In this document: positions 46,156 through 54,778 of the stretch, one piece after another | Layout: each line of letters starts with the position of its first letter | Position numbering within the stretch: the first letter of the stretch is position 1 | Notes under the pieces: model-generated | What the model saw: only the letters and a program-made list of their open reading frames with translations | The model's database searches: none | Told to the model about the DNA's origin: nothing | Assembly (NCBI RefSeq): GCF_004353905.1 | Contig: NZ_SMOD01000019.1 | Span: forward strand, 1-64,000 | Length of the DNA stretch: 64,000 nt | DNA from: Paraburkholderia guartelaensis | GTDB taxonomy: Bacteria; Pseudomonadota; Gammaproteobacteria; Burkholderiales; Burkholderiaceae | Direction: 5' to 3' | Position numbers and translations under genes: made by a program

Positions 46156-46377
46156 ATGGTGCACGGCGAATTGAGGATCGTGGTGGCGGTGATCGCCACG
46201 TTCGTTGCGCTCTTTGGCCTCGGGTATGCGATTGACGGATTGATCTTCGACGAGAACAACGTCGTGCTGTCCGGCATGGTGACCGTGGCCCTTGGGATCG
46301 TCGCGTTCGTGGTGATGCTCACCCTGCACCCGAAAGACCTCGAACATCTCGATCAGCACCGGCATCGCGAATCCTGA
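46156..46377 (+). CDS. Small two-TM membrane protein
   Basis: 73 residues from ATG 46156 with CGGAG upstream. Two hydrophobic segments (about 6-29 and 38-57) flank a short loop DGLIFDENNVVLSG; a His-rich cytosolic tail ends EHLDQHRHRES. Unknown function. Divergent from the AcoR-type activator. Confidence 0.65.
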   Translation: MVHGELRIVVAVIATFVALFGLGYAIDGLIFDENNVVLSGMVTVALGIVAFVVMLTLHPKDLEHLDQHRHRES

Positions 46378-46722
46378 CGCGCCCGGTGGCGCGCATGGTG
46401 CGATGCGGCAACCGGCGCAGCGCGTTGGCGCAGGGCCGGGGAGGAGAGTGTTTGTGCGCGCAACCGCGCATGCGAATGCTGCATCCGCGAAAAAAGGGGC
46501 GAGACGAAGGCCTCGCCGGCTATTTCAGGCGTGTGACAACGTCGACCTTGCGGGCGGCAGGAAGTCGTCTAAAGTGAATCAAATCAACCCGCGCGAGCGT
46601 ATCGTTCGCTAAGGTCGATGTTGATCCGCGTGTGCCGGATCGGGGTGTTTCCAGGCACTAATCTGGGGCAGCCCGTGGCCGGCTGAACGCGGCCTTTTCA
46701 CCCTCCACCAAAGGCGACCCCC
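46378..46722. other. 345-bp region without a supported gene
   Basis: Short frames on both strands lack start-plus-ribosome-site combinations. It contains a terminator-like hairpin oriented to the minus strand (46490-46517). Confidence 0.45.
46490..46517 (-). terminator. Orphan minus-strand terminator-like hairpin
   Basis: GGCGAG/CTCGCC stem (46498-46503 and 46512-46517); on the minus strand it is followed by CC and six T. No minus-strand gene lies upstream within the gap. Confidence 0.45.
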
Positions 46723-47013
46723 ATGCAGATCATGTTTCCGAATGAGGTGCCCGAGTACTCGGGCCCAGACCTGACCTTGGCGTTTCCGGCGATGATCGAT
46801 GGCGAGCGGGTGGAGTGTCTGATCACGGCGGCGGCGCTGGAAGATCACTTCGGGGCGGCTTCGCCGCGCGCCGAAGATATGCTCAGCGCGTTCGACCATC
46901 ATCGCGACCGCATCGAGGCTTGCGCGCGCCGTTTGCTCTCCGAAACACGTGCGCAGTGCCTCGTGCTGCGCAGCGGCTACGTGCGTTTCGTGCAGGCGCA
47001 CGCCAACGCGTAG
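46723..47013 (+). CDS. DUF1488-family protein
   Basis: 96 residues from ATG 46723, with AAAGG upstream. The DUF1488 pattern is present: an N-terminal strand FPAMIDGERVECLITAAALEDHFGA, then a helical part SAFDHHRDRIEACARRLL and a final strand CLVLRSGYVRF. Cytoplasmic, function unknown. A terminator follows. Confidence 0.75.
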   Translation: MQIMFPNEVPEYSGPDLTLAFPAMIDGERVECLITAAALEDHFGAASPRAEDMLSAFDHHRDRIEACARRLLSETRAQCLVLRSGYVRFVQAHANA

Positions 47014-47023
47014 TCAACACAAG

Positions 47024-47051
47024 AGCGCCCGCAGGACGCGGGCGCTTTCTG
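47024..47051. terminator. Intrinsic terminator after the DUF1488 gene
   Basis: AGCGCCCGC (47024-47032) pairs with GCGGGCGCT (47038-47046), then TTCTG; also lies at the end of the opposing cytochrome gene. Confidence 0.7.
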
Positions 47052-47119
47052 TTCAACTGAGTTTTCTTGCCGCGCCCTTTTCGGGCGCGGCTTTCGTTTA
47101 CGCGCGCGCCGCCTTGCCG

Positions 47120-47653
47120 CTAGATCATGCGGCGCAGCGTGTTGTCGCGGAATACGACGTGATGCGCGATCGCTGCGAGCGCGTGCAGCCCGATCACCCA
47201 ATAAAACAGATTGCCGATCAGCACGTGTGCGTCCTTGAGGAACGTGCGCGCGGCGGGGTCCGGGCCGACGAGTGCGATCTGCAGATCGAGCCCCGCGAGC
47301 GTGACCGGATGGCCGCCGGTGTTGATCATCAAAATACCGAGGAGCGGCTGCACGAAGATGAACAGATAGAGCGCGAGATGCACGAGGCGCGAGAGAAACG
47401 ACAGCAGCGCGTTCGAGTCGATCTCTGCAGGCGCGCCGCGCCAAAGACGCCACACGAGACGCAGCACGGCGAGCGCGAGCACGAGCGAGCCGGCCCAGAA
47501 GTGCACGTTGCTCCAGAACGCGCGGCTGTCGGTGCCCTTGGGGCCGCGCACCTCGATCGCGAGATAGGCGAGCGCGATGAGAACGAAGATGACCCAGTGA
47601 AAGAAGATGGCGGGCTTCGTGTAGCGTTCGGTTGCGGCGGGGTAAGTTGCCAC
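47120..47653 (-). CDS. Cytochrome b561
   Basis: 177 residues with four TM helices. Candidate haem ligands are His19 (FFHW), His51 (NVHFWAG), and histidines in SRLVHLALY and DAHVLIGN...LHALAAIAHH. Inner-membrane di-haem b protein of the bacterial b561 (YodB/CybB) type, moving electrons between the quinone pool and other acceptors. ATG 47653. Single gene, converging on DUF1488. Confidence 0.9.
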   Translation of the reverse strand: MATYPAATERYTKPAIFFHWVIFVLIALAYLAIEVRGPKGTDSRAFWSNVHFWAGSLVLALAVLRLVWRLWRGAPAEIDSNALLSFLSRLVHLALYLFIFVQPLLGILMINTGGHPVTLAGLDLQIALVGPDPAARTFLKDAHVLIGNLFYWVIGLHALAAIAHHVVFRDNTLRRMI

Positions 47654-47775
47654 GTGGCGGCTCCTGTGTGCGGGGAATCTGACGATAGTTCCCTATGATA
47701 AGGAGGACGCGCCGTACGGGGCAGTTATGCGGCTGGGAAGTTTGATGCTGAGGGGGGCGGCGGCGAATCAAAACA

Positions 47776-47802
47776 AAAAGGGTGGCGCGAGGCCACCCTT
47801 TT
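47776..47802 (-). terminator. Intrinsic terminator of the purine permease gene
   Basis: GGGTGGC (47780-47786) and GCCACCC (47792-47798) with A-rich and T-rich flanks, so functional in both directions; ends the minus-strand permease. Confidence 0.75.
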
Positions 47803-47806
47803 GCGT

Positions 47807-49108
47807 TTATGCGTTGCCGAGATAGAAGAAGCGGAACAGGAACACGGCGGCGATGATCCACACGATCAGTTTCACGTCGCGCACACGGCCCGTGAGGAGC
47901 TTGAGGCCCGCATACGAAATGAAGCCGAAGGCCACGCCGTTGGCGATCGAGTAGGTGAACGGCATGGCAAGTGCCGTGAGAGCGGCGGGCACGACTTCGG
48001 TGGCGTCGTCCCAGGGCAGATCGGCGAGTTCGCGCAGCATCAGGCACGAGACGTAGAGGAGTGCCGGCGCCGTGGCGTAGCCCGGCACGACGCCCGCGAG
48101 CGGCGCGACGAACAGGCACGCGAGGAACAGCACGGCCACGGTGAGCGCGGTCATGCCGGTGCGGCCGCCCGCCTGCACGCCCGAGGCGCTTTCGATATAC
48201 GCCGTGGTCGACGAGGTGCCGAGAACCGAGCCCGCGAGAATCGCGGTGCTATCCGCCAGCAGTGCGCGGTTCAGACGGTGCATCTTGCCGTGCACGAGCA
48301 GGCCGGCGCGATTGGCCACGCCCATCAGCGTGCCGGTCGCATCGAACAGTTCGACGAGGAAGAACACGAGCACCACGTTGAGTACGCCCGTGGAGAGCGC
48401 CGCCTTGATGTCGAGCTGCGCGAACGTCGGCATGATCGACGGCGGCGGCGAGAAGACGCCGTGGAACTGGTTGCCGCCGAAGAAGAACGAGAGAATCGTG
48501 ACGCCCACGATACCGATCAGAATCGCGCCGCGCACCTTCAGCACGTCGAGCGTGACGATCGCGAAGAAGCCGATGATCGCGAGGATCGTGTGCGGATCGT
48601 GCAGGTTGCCAAGTTCGACGAGCGTGGCCGGGCTGCCGACCACGACGCCCGAGGTCTTGAGCGAGATGATGGCGAGGAAAAGACCGATACCCGCTGTGAT
48701 CGATACGCGGATCGAATGCGGAATGCCGTTGACGATGGCTTCGCGCACGCGCAGCAGCGTGACGATGAAGAACAGGCACCCGGAGATGAACACCGCGCCG
48801 AGCGCAGCCTGCCACGTGAAGCCCATGCCCTTCACGACCGTGTAGGCGAAATACGCGTTCAGGCCCATGCCGGGCGCGAGCGCGATGGGGTAGTTCGCGT
48901 AGAGGCCCATGATGATCGAGGCGAGTGCCGCGACGAGGCAGGTGGCGACGAATACGCTTTCCTTCGGCATGCCGGCGTCGCCGAGAATGGCCGGATTCAC
49001 GAAGATGATGTAAGCCATCGTGAGGAAAGTAGTGAAACCGGCGAGCAGTTCGGTGCGCAGGTTGGTGCCTGCTTCTTCGAAACCGAAATAGCGTTTGATG
49101 GCGTCCAT
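47807..49108 (-). CDS. NCS2-family hypoxanthine/guanine permease (AzgA type)
   Basis: 433 residues, about 12-14 TM. AzgA-like features: FGFEEAGTNLRTELLAGFTTFLTMAYIIFVNP (split: residues 8-40), ALAPGMGLNAYFAYTV, and the substrate motif GTSSTTAYIESASGVQAGGRTG. Imports hypoxanthine, guanine or adenine with protons. ATG 49108. The 325-base leader contains two short palindromes but no recognised riboswitch. Confidence 0.9.
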   Translation of the reverse strand: MDAIKRYFGFEEAGTNLRTELLAGFTTFLTMAYIIFVNPAILGDAGMPKESVFVATCLVAALASIIMGLYANYPIALAPGMGLNAYFAYTVVKGMGFTWQAALGAVFISGCLFFIVTLLRVREAIVNGIPHSIRVSITAGIGLFLAIISLKTSGVVVGSPATLVELGNLHDPHTILAIIGFFAIVTLDVLKVRGAILIGIVGVTILSFFFGGNQFHGVFSPPPSIMPTFAQLDIKAALSTGVLNVVLVFFLVELFDATGTLMGVANRAGLLVHGKMHRLNRALLADSTAILAGSVLGTSSTTAYIESASGVQAGGRTGMTALTVAVLFLACLFVAPLAGVVPGYATAPALLYVSCLMLRELADLPWDDATEVVPAALTALAMPFTYSIANGVAFGFISYAGLKLLTGRVRDVKLIVWIIAAVFLFRFFYLGNA

Positions 49109-49433
49109 GAAGATCGGGCCCTTGAGAGTCGAGCGGGTTGTTCGCTGCTTGTTTGTGTGATTTCTTGCGTGTAGCCGGCAGGTCGTTGACGTGCCCATGC
49201 ACGCGCGCGTGCCGTAGCGCGTAGCTACGGGCGCGATTGTAAACAATTGTCCGTCGAGCGCAGAAAAGCCGTTGTGAGCGTGGAACAGGTACAACAGCGC
49301 GCGTAGCGGCGGCAAGCGTGAGAAGGCGCGGCGAGTCGCGCCCGTGGCGGGAAGAAATGGGCACAGCCGCTCACGAGCGCCGGGCGTTGCACGCCCGGTG
49401 CCGGGTTACTGCGGCCGTCCTGCAATCAAGCGA
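49109..49433. other. 325-bp upstream region of the purine permease
   Basis: No gene is supported. A perfect hairpin CCGTAGC-GCGTA-GCTACGG spans 49212-49230, and a short palindrome ATTGT-AA-ACAAT follows at 49236-49247. Either could serve regulation of the permease; neither matches the PurR consensus as I know it. Confidence 0.45.
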
Positions 49434-49703
49434 TTACTGCTGCATTTGACCGGCGGGAGCTCCGGCGCCGGCGCGCGCCGCACGCCGTTGCGCGACGATC
49501 GCGCCCGCCCGTTGAGCGTTTTCCGGGTAGTCAATCCAGTCGAGCGGATCGTAGCCCGCCTGCCGCCATTCGATCAGATCCGCACGGACCTGCGCACGAG
49601 TCAGCGGCTGTGAAGGATCGTACGGTTGGGCCACCGCCGCAGCCGACGCGAAGCAGCACGCTGCGGCGAGGACGCCGAGCGCTACACGTGGAAGGGAGTT
49701 CAT
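49434..49703 (-). CDS. DUF4148-family secreted small protein
   Basis: 89 residues from ATG 49703, chosen over ATG 49718 because GAAAGG lies 7 bases before it. Signal peptide ending AVAQ, then the full core LTRAQVRADLIEWRQAGYDP and LDWIDYPENAQRAGAIVAQRR. Close paralogue of the protein at 41371. A perfect 14-bp palindrome lies 18 bases upstream. Function unknown, periplasmic. Confidence 0.85.
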   Translation of the reverse strand: MNSLPRVALGVLAAACCFASAAAVAQPYDPSQPLTRAQVRADLIEWRQAGYDPLDWIDYPENAQRAGAIVAQRRAARAGAGAPAGQMQQ

Positions 49704-49720
49704 GGCAAGGCCTTTCATAT

Positions 49721-49734
49721 TAGGGATATCCCTA
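49721..49734. promoter_or_regulatory. 14-bp perfect palindrome upstream of a DUF4148 gene
   Basis: TAGGGATATCCCTA, exact inverse symmetry, immediately upstream of the ribosome site of the gene at 49434-49703. Possible operator or a 5' mRNA hairpin. Confidence 0.35.
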
Positions 49735-49786
49735 GGAGTATAGGCGCTATCTCAATAACAGAAAGGGGGATCGAAGCCTTCTTTGG

Positions 49787-50836
49787 TTACGCGCCGCGCT
49801 TCGATAGAGCGCTTGCTGCGCGGTAGTCGGTCGGGCGCTGTCCGGTCCACTTGCGGAACGCCCGATGAAACGCGCTGGGCTCCGCGAACCCGACCGCGGC
49901 GGCGACGTCTGCGACCGAGCGGCCCGGTTCCCGCAGCGCCGCGATCGCCAGGTCGCGGCGCAGTTCGTCCTTGATCGACTGGCAGCTGTGGCCTTCCTGG
50001 CTCAGCCGCCGGCGCAGCGTGGCGGGCGCCACGTTCAGGCGTTGCGCGATGGCGTCGGCGTCGGGCCACGCGGTGACGGGCAGTGCGCGCAGCGCGCGTC
50101 GCACGCGCGCCGCGAACGAGCCCGGATTGCGGTACTTCACGACGAAGTTGCCGGGTGCGTTGCGCAGAAACGCCCGTGCCGAGCTGGCGGTCTGGATCAC
50201 GGGCAATTCGAGAAAGCCGGGCGCGAATTCGAACCAGGTGGCCGGCTGATCGAATGTCATGTCGTCGCAGAGCATGAGCTGGTATTCGTGCACGGCGCCC
50301 GGCTGCGGGCAGCGAAAGCGCGCCGCGAGCAGCGGAATGCGCCGCCCCACGAGCCAGCACACGAGCCCATAGACGAGGATGAACCAGGTGGCGTACGCGA
50401 ACATCGTGGGCGTGGGTTTGCCCACGCGATGCGAGAGCGTGACGCGCACCCGTGTGGCGTCGATGTCGATCTCGCCCGATAGATCGTCGAGCACGAGCCG
50501 CATGAAGTGCACGGCGCGCTGCAGCGCATGACGGCCCGTGCGGGCGCCGAGCGCCGAGTGCGTCATGGCGATGAAGCTGCCGCTTTTCATCGCGCGCGAA
50601 TCCTGGCCGAAGAATTCGTCGTCGAGCGCGCGCGCGATGCCAGACCATAACTGGCCATATTGCGCCGCGCTCACGCGCGCCTCGGGCGCGAGCAGCACGG
50701 CCGTCGCGATGCCGGCGGCATCGGTGAGCGGTGCGGTTTCGAGGCCGCCAGCGCGCGCCAGCGCGAGCGTCTCGTTGACGAGGCTCATCGAGATCGTGCC
50801 TTTTTCGCTCAGTGTCTGGATTCTCGCTGGCTGCAC
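49787..50836 (-). CDS. AraC-family regulator, probable controller of the valine operon
   Basis: 349 residues. The start is GTG 50836, fixed by GGGAGG seven bases upstream. An N-terminal arabinose-binding-like domain of the ArgR/OruR type (SAAQYGQLWSGIARAL, FYLP-like FEFAPGFLELP) is followed by two AraC helix-turn-helices: ADAIAQRLNVAPATLRRRLSQEG and SVADVAAAVGFAEPSAFHRAFRKWTG. Divergent from the acyl-CoA dehydrogenase operon, as mmsR is in Pseudomonas. Its control of the operon is inferred. Confidence 0.85.
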   Translation of the reverse strand: MQPARIQTLSEKGTISMSLVNETLALARAGGLETAPLTDAAGIATAVLLAPEARVSAAQYGQLWSGIARALDDEFFGQDSRAMKSGSFIAMTHSALGARTGRHALQRAVHFMRLVLDDLSGEIDIDATRVRVTLSHRVGKPTPTMFAYATWFILVYGLVCWLVGRRIPLLAARFRCPQPGAVHEYQLMLCDDMTFDQPATWFEFAPGFLELPVIQTASSARAFLRNAPGNFVVKYRNPGSFAARVRRALRALPVTAWPDADAIAQRLNVAPATLRRRLSQEGHSCQSIKDELRRDLAIAALREPGRSVADVAAAVGFAEPSAFHRAFRKWTGQRPTDYRAASALSKRGA

Positions 50837-51013
50837 AGAGCCGCCTCCCAAGGGGTTATCGCAGCCGATATGGTAAATCCGATCAGCGAATTTGAGCGTG
50901 GCGGGCATCGAATACGGCCGCTCGCGTGCCTACACTTTTCGTAAGCCTTGCCGCCGGGGCCGCATCGCGCCAAAGTGGAAGGCAAGCGCAAGAGACACAG
51001 GAAGGGGACACAC

Positions 51014-52147
51014 ATGGACGAGTTCTATACCGACGACCAGCGCATGATTCGCGACGCCGCGCGCGACTTTGCGAGCGGGCAACTGGCGCCGAACGCGGCG
51101 CAATGGGACCGCGACGGCAAGCTGCCCGACGAGGTCGTCAAGCAATTGGGCGAGCTGGGCTTTCTCGGCATGATCGTGCCGCAGGAGCAGGGCGGCTCGT
51201 ACACCGACTACGTGGCCTACGCGCTCGCCATGGAGGAGATCGCGGCCGGCTGCGCCTCGTGCGCGACGCTCGTGAGCGTGCACAACTCGGTGGGCTGCGG
51301 GCCGATCCTGCAGTTCGGCACCGACGCGCAAAAGGACCGCTGGCTCGGCAAGCTCGCGAGCGGCGAGCTGATCGGCGCGTTTTGCCTGACCGAGCCGCAG
51401 GCAGGCTCCGAGGCGAGCAACCTGCGAACGCGCGCCGAGCTGCGCGACGGCCAGTGGGTGCTCAACGGCAACAAGCAGTTCGTGACCAACGGCTCGCGCG
51501 CGAACATTGCCATCGTGTTCGCCGTGACCGATCCCGACGCCGGCAAGCGCGGCATTTCCGCGTTCATCGTGCCGACCGAAACGCCTGGCTTCAACGTCGG
51601 GCCCCATGAGAAGAAGATGGGCATCCGCGCGTCGGACACCTGCCCGATCTCGCTCGTCGACTGCGCGATTCCCGAAGCGAATCTGCTCGGCCAGCGCGGC
51701 GAAGGGTTGAAGATCGCGCTCGCGAATCTCGAAGGCGGACGCATTGGCATTGCCGCGCAGGCGCTTGGCATCGCGCGCGCGGCCTTCGATGCGGCGCGTG
51801 CGTACGCGCACGAACGCGTGCAGTTCGGCGAGCCCATCATCAAGCATCAGAGCGTGGCCAACCTGCTCGCGGACATGCAGACGCGCATCAACGCCGCGCG
51901 TCATCTCGTGCATCACGCAGCGCGGCTGCGTACGCTCGGCAAGCCGTGTCTTTCCGAGGCTTCGCAGGCCAAGCTTTATGCTTCCGAAATGGCCGAGGAA
52001 GTGTGCTCCCACGCGATTCAGATTCATGGCGGCTACGGCTTCCTGAACGACTATCCGGTGGAGCGTCACTACCGCGACGCACGCATCACGCAGATCTACG
52101 AAGGCACGAGCGAAGTGCAGAGGATGGTGATTGCACGGCAGCTTTGA
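51014..52147 (+). CDS. Acyl-CoA dehydrogenase, probably isobutyryl-CoA dehydrogenase
   Basis: 377 residues. Short-chain acyl-CoA dehydrogenase with FAD motifs CLTEPQAGSEAS and FVTNGSRANIAIV, and the catalytic glutamate at the C-terminal position, Glu363 (IYEGTSEVQR), as in isobutyryl-CoA and butyryl-CoA dehydrogenases. Together with the hydratase and hydroxyisobutyryl-CoA hydrolase downstream, the likely step is isobutyryl-CoA to methacrylyl-CoA in valine breakdown. ATG 51014 with AGGAAGGGG upstream. First gene of the operon. Confidence 0.85.
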   Translation: MDEFYTDDQRMIRDAARDFASGQLAPNAAQWDRDGKLPDEVVKQLGELGFLGMIVPQEQGGSYTDYVAYALAMEEIAAGCASCATLVSVHNSVGCGPILQFGTDAQKDRWLGKLASGELIGAFCLTEPQAGSEASNLRTRAELRDGQWVLNGNKQFVTNGSRANIAIVFAVTDPDAGKRGISAFIVPTETPGFNVGPHEKKMGIRASDTCPISLVDCAIPEANLLGQRGEGLKIALANLEGGRIGIAAQALGIARAAFDAARAYAHERVQFGEPIIKHQSVANLLADMQTRINAARHLVHHAARLRTLGKPCLSEASQAKLYASEMAEEVCSHAIQIHGGYGFLNDYPVERHYRDARITQIYEGTSEVQRMVIARQL

Positions 52148-52210
52148 AATGAAGTGAGGAAGACGAAGCAATAATAAGCGAGCGCGTATGCGCCATAGCT
52201 ATGTATGGGA

Positions 52211-52240
52211 CCGGAGTAAGTGATAAAGCACTAACTCCGG
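52211..52240 (+). promoter_or_regulatory. Strong hairpin between acyl-CoA dehydrogenase and ligase genes
   Basis: CCGGAGTAAGTG (52211-52222) and CACTAACTCCGG (52229-52240) pair at 11 of 12 positions with a 6-base loop. No T-tract follows. It ends 11 bases before the ribosome site of the next gene, suggesting mRNA processing, attenuation or a protein-binding site. Confidence 0.55.
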
Positions 52241-52257
52241 CTCGACAGGAGACGACG

Positions 52258-53970
52258 ATGACCGGGTTCACCCCTTCCGCGCAGGCCTTCATCGACGCAC
52301 GCGAACTACTGCTGCGTCACCGCACCGACTACGCACGCGCGTACGACGAATTCGCGTGGCCGAAGCTCGACGCGTTCAACTGGGCGCTTGACTACTTCGA
52401 CGTGATGGCGCGCGGCAACGACAACCCGGCGCTCTGGATCGTCGACGACCTCGCGGACGGCGGCACGCGCTATTCGTTCGCGCAGATGTCGGAGCGCTCG
52501 TCGCGCATGGCGAATTTTCTGCGCGAGCATGGCGTTGCGCGTGGCGACCGCTTGCTGTTGATGCTGCCCAATCGCGTCGAACTCTGGGACGTGATGCTGG
52601 CGGCGATGAAGCTGGGTGCCATCGTGCTGCCCGCCACGACGCAGCTCTCGCCCGACGACGTGCGCGAGCGCGTGGAAACGGGCGGTGCGCGCTACGTCGT
52701 CGTGGACGCCGCCGAACTCGGCAAATTCGATGCGCTCGATCCAGGCGTGAAGCGCATTGCGGTGGGCGCGGCGCCCGATGCGTGTAAAGGCTGGATCGAT
52801 CTTTCGCGCGCGTACGAAGCGAGCCCCGCGTTCGAACCCGACGGCCCGACGCGCGCCTCCGACCCGCTCCTGCTCTATTTCACCTCGGGCACGACCTCGA
52901 AGCCGAAGCTCGTCGAACACACGCACGAGAGCTACCCCGTCGGCCACCTTTCGACGATGTACTGGATCGGCCTCATGCCCGGCGACGTCCACTGGAACAT
53001 CAGTTCGCCGGGCTGGGCCAAGCATGCGTGGAGTTGCTTCTTCGCACCGTGGAACGCGCAGGCCTGCGTGTTCGTCTACAACTACGCGCGCTTCGTGCCG
53101 AAAGACACGCTTGCCGCGCTCGTGCAATGCGGTGTGACCACGCTGTGCGCGCCGCCCACGGTGTGGCGCATGCTCGTGCAGGAGCCGCTCGCAGCGTATG
53201 CGGTGAAACTGCGCGAGATCGTGGGCGCGGGCGAGCCGCTCAATCCCGAGATCATCGAGCGCGTACGTCACGCGTGGGGCATTACGATCCGCGACGGCTA
53301 CGGCCAGACCGAAACGACCTGCCAGATCGGCAATTCGCCGGGCCAGCCCGTGGTGGCGGGCTCGATGGGACGGCCGCTGCCGGGCTATCGCGTGGAACTC
53401 GTCGATGCCGACGATCGGCCCGCGAGCGAGGGCGAAATCGCGCTGCCGCTCGTTCACCGTCCGCTCGGCCTGATGACGGGCTACGCGAACAACGCAAAGG
53501 CGAGCGAGTACGCCATGCGCAACGGCTACTACCACACGTCCGATGTTGCCCTGCGTCGCGACGACGGCTCTTACGTCTACGTGGGCCGCGCCGACGACGT
53601 GTTCAAGTCGTCCGATTACCGCCTGAGCCCGTTCGAACTGGAAAGCGTGCTGATCGAGCACGAGGCGATCGCCGAGGCGGCGGTCGTGCCGAGTCCGGAC
53701 GAGCTGCGCCTGTCCGTGCCGAAGGCCTTTGTCATCGTGCGTCAGGGCTTTGAGGCGGGCCCCGAACTCGCACGCGAGGTGTTCCGCTTCTCGCGCGAAA
53801 AGCTCGCGCCGTACAAGCGCATTCGCCGCCTGCAGTTCAGCGACCTGCCCAAGACCATCTCGGGCAAGATCCGCCGCGTCGAGCTGCGCCGGCGCGAAAT
53901 GGAGCGCAGCGCCGAACCCGCGCGCCAGCCCGACGAGTACTGGGAAGAGGATTTCCCCGAGCTGCGCTGA
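52258..53970 (+). CDS. AMP-binding acyl-CoA synthetase
   Basis: 570 residues. ANL-superfamily ligase: P-loop-like YFTSGTTSKPKLVEHTHES, RDGYGQTETTC (A5), ALRRDDGSYVYVGRADDVFKSSDYRLSPFELE (A7/A8), and the C-terminal catalytic Lys in LPKTISGKIRR. Activates a short or branched carboxylate to its CoA thioester with ATP. In this operon the likely substrate is isobutyrate or a related acid. ATG 52258 with AGGAGA. Confidence 0.85.
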   Translation: MTGFTPSAQAFIDARELLLRHRTDYARAYDEFAWPKLDAFNWALDYFDVMARGNDNPALWIVDDLADGGTRYSFAQMSERSSRMANFLREHGVARGDRLLLMLPNRVELWDVMLAAMKLGAIVLPATTQLSPDDVRERVETGGARYVVVDAAELGKFDALDPGVKRIAVGAAPDACKGWIDLSRAYEASPAFEPDGPTRASDPLLLYFTSGTTSKPKLVEHTHESYPVGHLSTMYWIGLMPGDVHWNISSPGWAKHAWSCFFAPWNAQACVFVYNYARFVPKDTLAALVQCGVTTLCAPPTVWRMLVQEPLAAYAVKLREIVGAGEPLNPEIIERVRHAWGITIRDGYGQTETTCQIGNSPGQPVVAGSMGRPLPGYRVELVDADDRPASEGEIALPLVHRPLGLMTGYANNAKASEYAMRNGYYHTSDVALRRDDGSYVYVGRADDVFKSSDYRLSPFELESVLIEHEAIAEAAVVPSPDELRLSVPKAFVIVRQGFEAGPELAREVFRFSREKLAPYKRIRRLQFSDLPKTISGKIRRVELRRREMERSAEPARQPDEYWEEDFPELR

Positions 53971-53989
53971 TATCCAAACGGAGTCCGAA

Positions 53990-54775
53990 ATGATCGAATT
54001 CGAGTACGCGCATGAAGGCGCGGTGGCCCTGCTCACGCTTTCGCGGCCGCCTGCGAATGCCTTTACGGTCGACGGCTTGCGTCAGCTCCAGCAGGTCGTC
54101 GAGGCGTTTGATCGCGAGCCGCAGGTGCGCGCGGTCGTCATCACCGGCAGCGGGCCGAAGTTCTTCAGCGCGGGCGCCGACCTCAATGCCTTCGCCAGTG
54201 GCGATCGCGAGGTCGCACGCACGGCGGCGAGCGCGTTCGGCGCGGCATTCGAGGCGCTGCAGCACGCGCGGCCCGTGGTCATCGCGGCGATCAACGGCTA
54301 TGCGATGGGCGGCGGCCTGGAGTGCGCGCTAGCGTGCGATATCCGCATTGCCGAGGCGCATGCGCAACTCGCGCTGCCTGAGCCTGCCGTGGGATTGCTG
54401 CCCTCTGGCTGCGGCACGCAGACCTTGCCTTGGCTCGTGGGCGAAGGCTGGGCCAAGCGCATCATCCTCACGGGCGAGCGCGTGGACGCGCAAACGGCGC
54501 TGCGCATCGGTCTCGTGGAGGAAGTCGTCGCAACGGGCGGCGCGCGCGAGGCCGCGCTCGCGATGGCCGCTCGTGTGGCGGGCTTGAGCCCGCAAGCGGT
54601 CACCTTCAGCAAGTCGCTGATCCATCAGGCGCGCAACGGCGTGCCGCGCGGCGCGGCGCTCGCGGTCGAGCGCGAGCGCTTCGTCGATCTGTTCGATTCG
54701 CCCAACCAGCGCGAAGGCGTCAACGCGTTTCTGGAGAAGCGCAAGCCACGCTGGCATATTGAAACGGAGAACTAG
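53990..54775 (+). CDS. Enoyl-CoA hydratase
   Basis: 261 residues. Crotonase fold with oxyanion-hole segments KFFSAGADLNAF and NGYAMGGGLECALACDIRIAE, the catalytic acid region LPEPAVGLLPSGCGTQ and C-terminal FLEKRKPRW. In context it would hydrate methacrylyl-CoA to 3-hydroxyisobutyryl-CoA. ATG 53990, 19 bases after the ligase gene and 3 bases before the next gene. Confidence 0.85.
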   Translation: MIEFEYAHEGAVALLTLSRPPANAFTVDGLRQLQQVVEAFDREPQVRAVVITGSGPKFFSAGADLNAFASGDREVARTAASAFGAAFEALQHARPVVIAAINGYAMGGGLECALACDIRIAEAHAQLALPEPAVGLLPSGCGTQTLPWLVGEGWAKRIILTGERVDAQTALRIGLVEEVVATGGAREAALAMAARVAGLSPQAVTFSKSLIHQARNGVPRGAALAVERERFVDLFDSPNQREGVNAFLEKRKPRWHIETEN

Positions 54776-54778
54776 GCA

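Noticed and set aside
46520..46650. Minus-strand reading frame ending just before the orphan terminator hairpin, and a 24-codon GTG-started frame beside it
   Set aside because: Neither has both a proper start codon with ribosome site and a credible length; kept only as a note to the hairpin.
49109..49433. Possible purine riboswitch in the leader of the purine permease
   Set aside because: No conserved purine-aptamer pattern was found; only short simple hairpins are visible.
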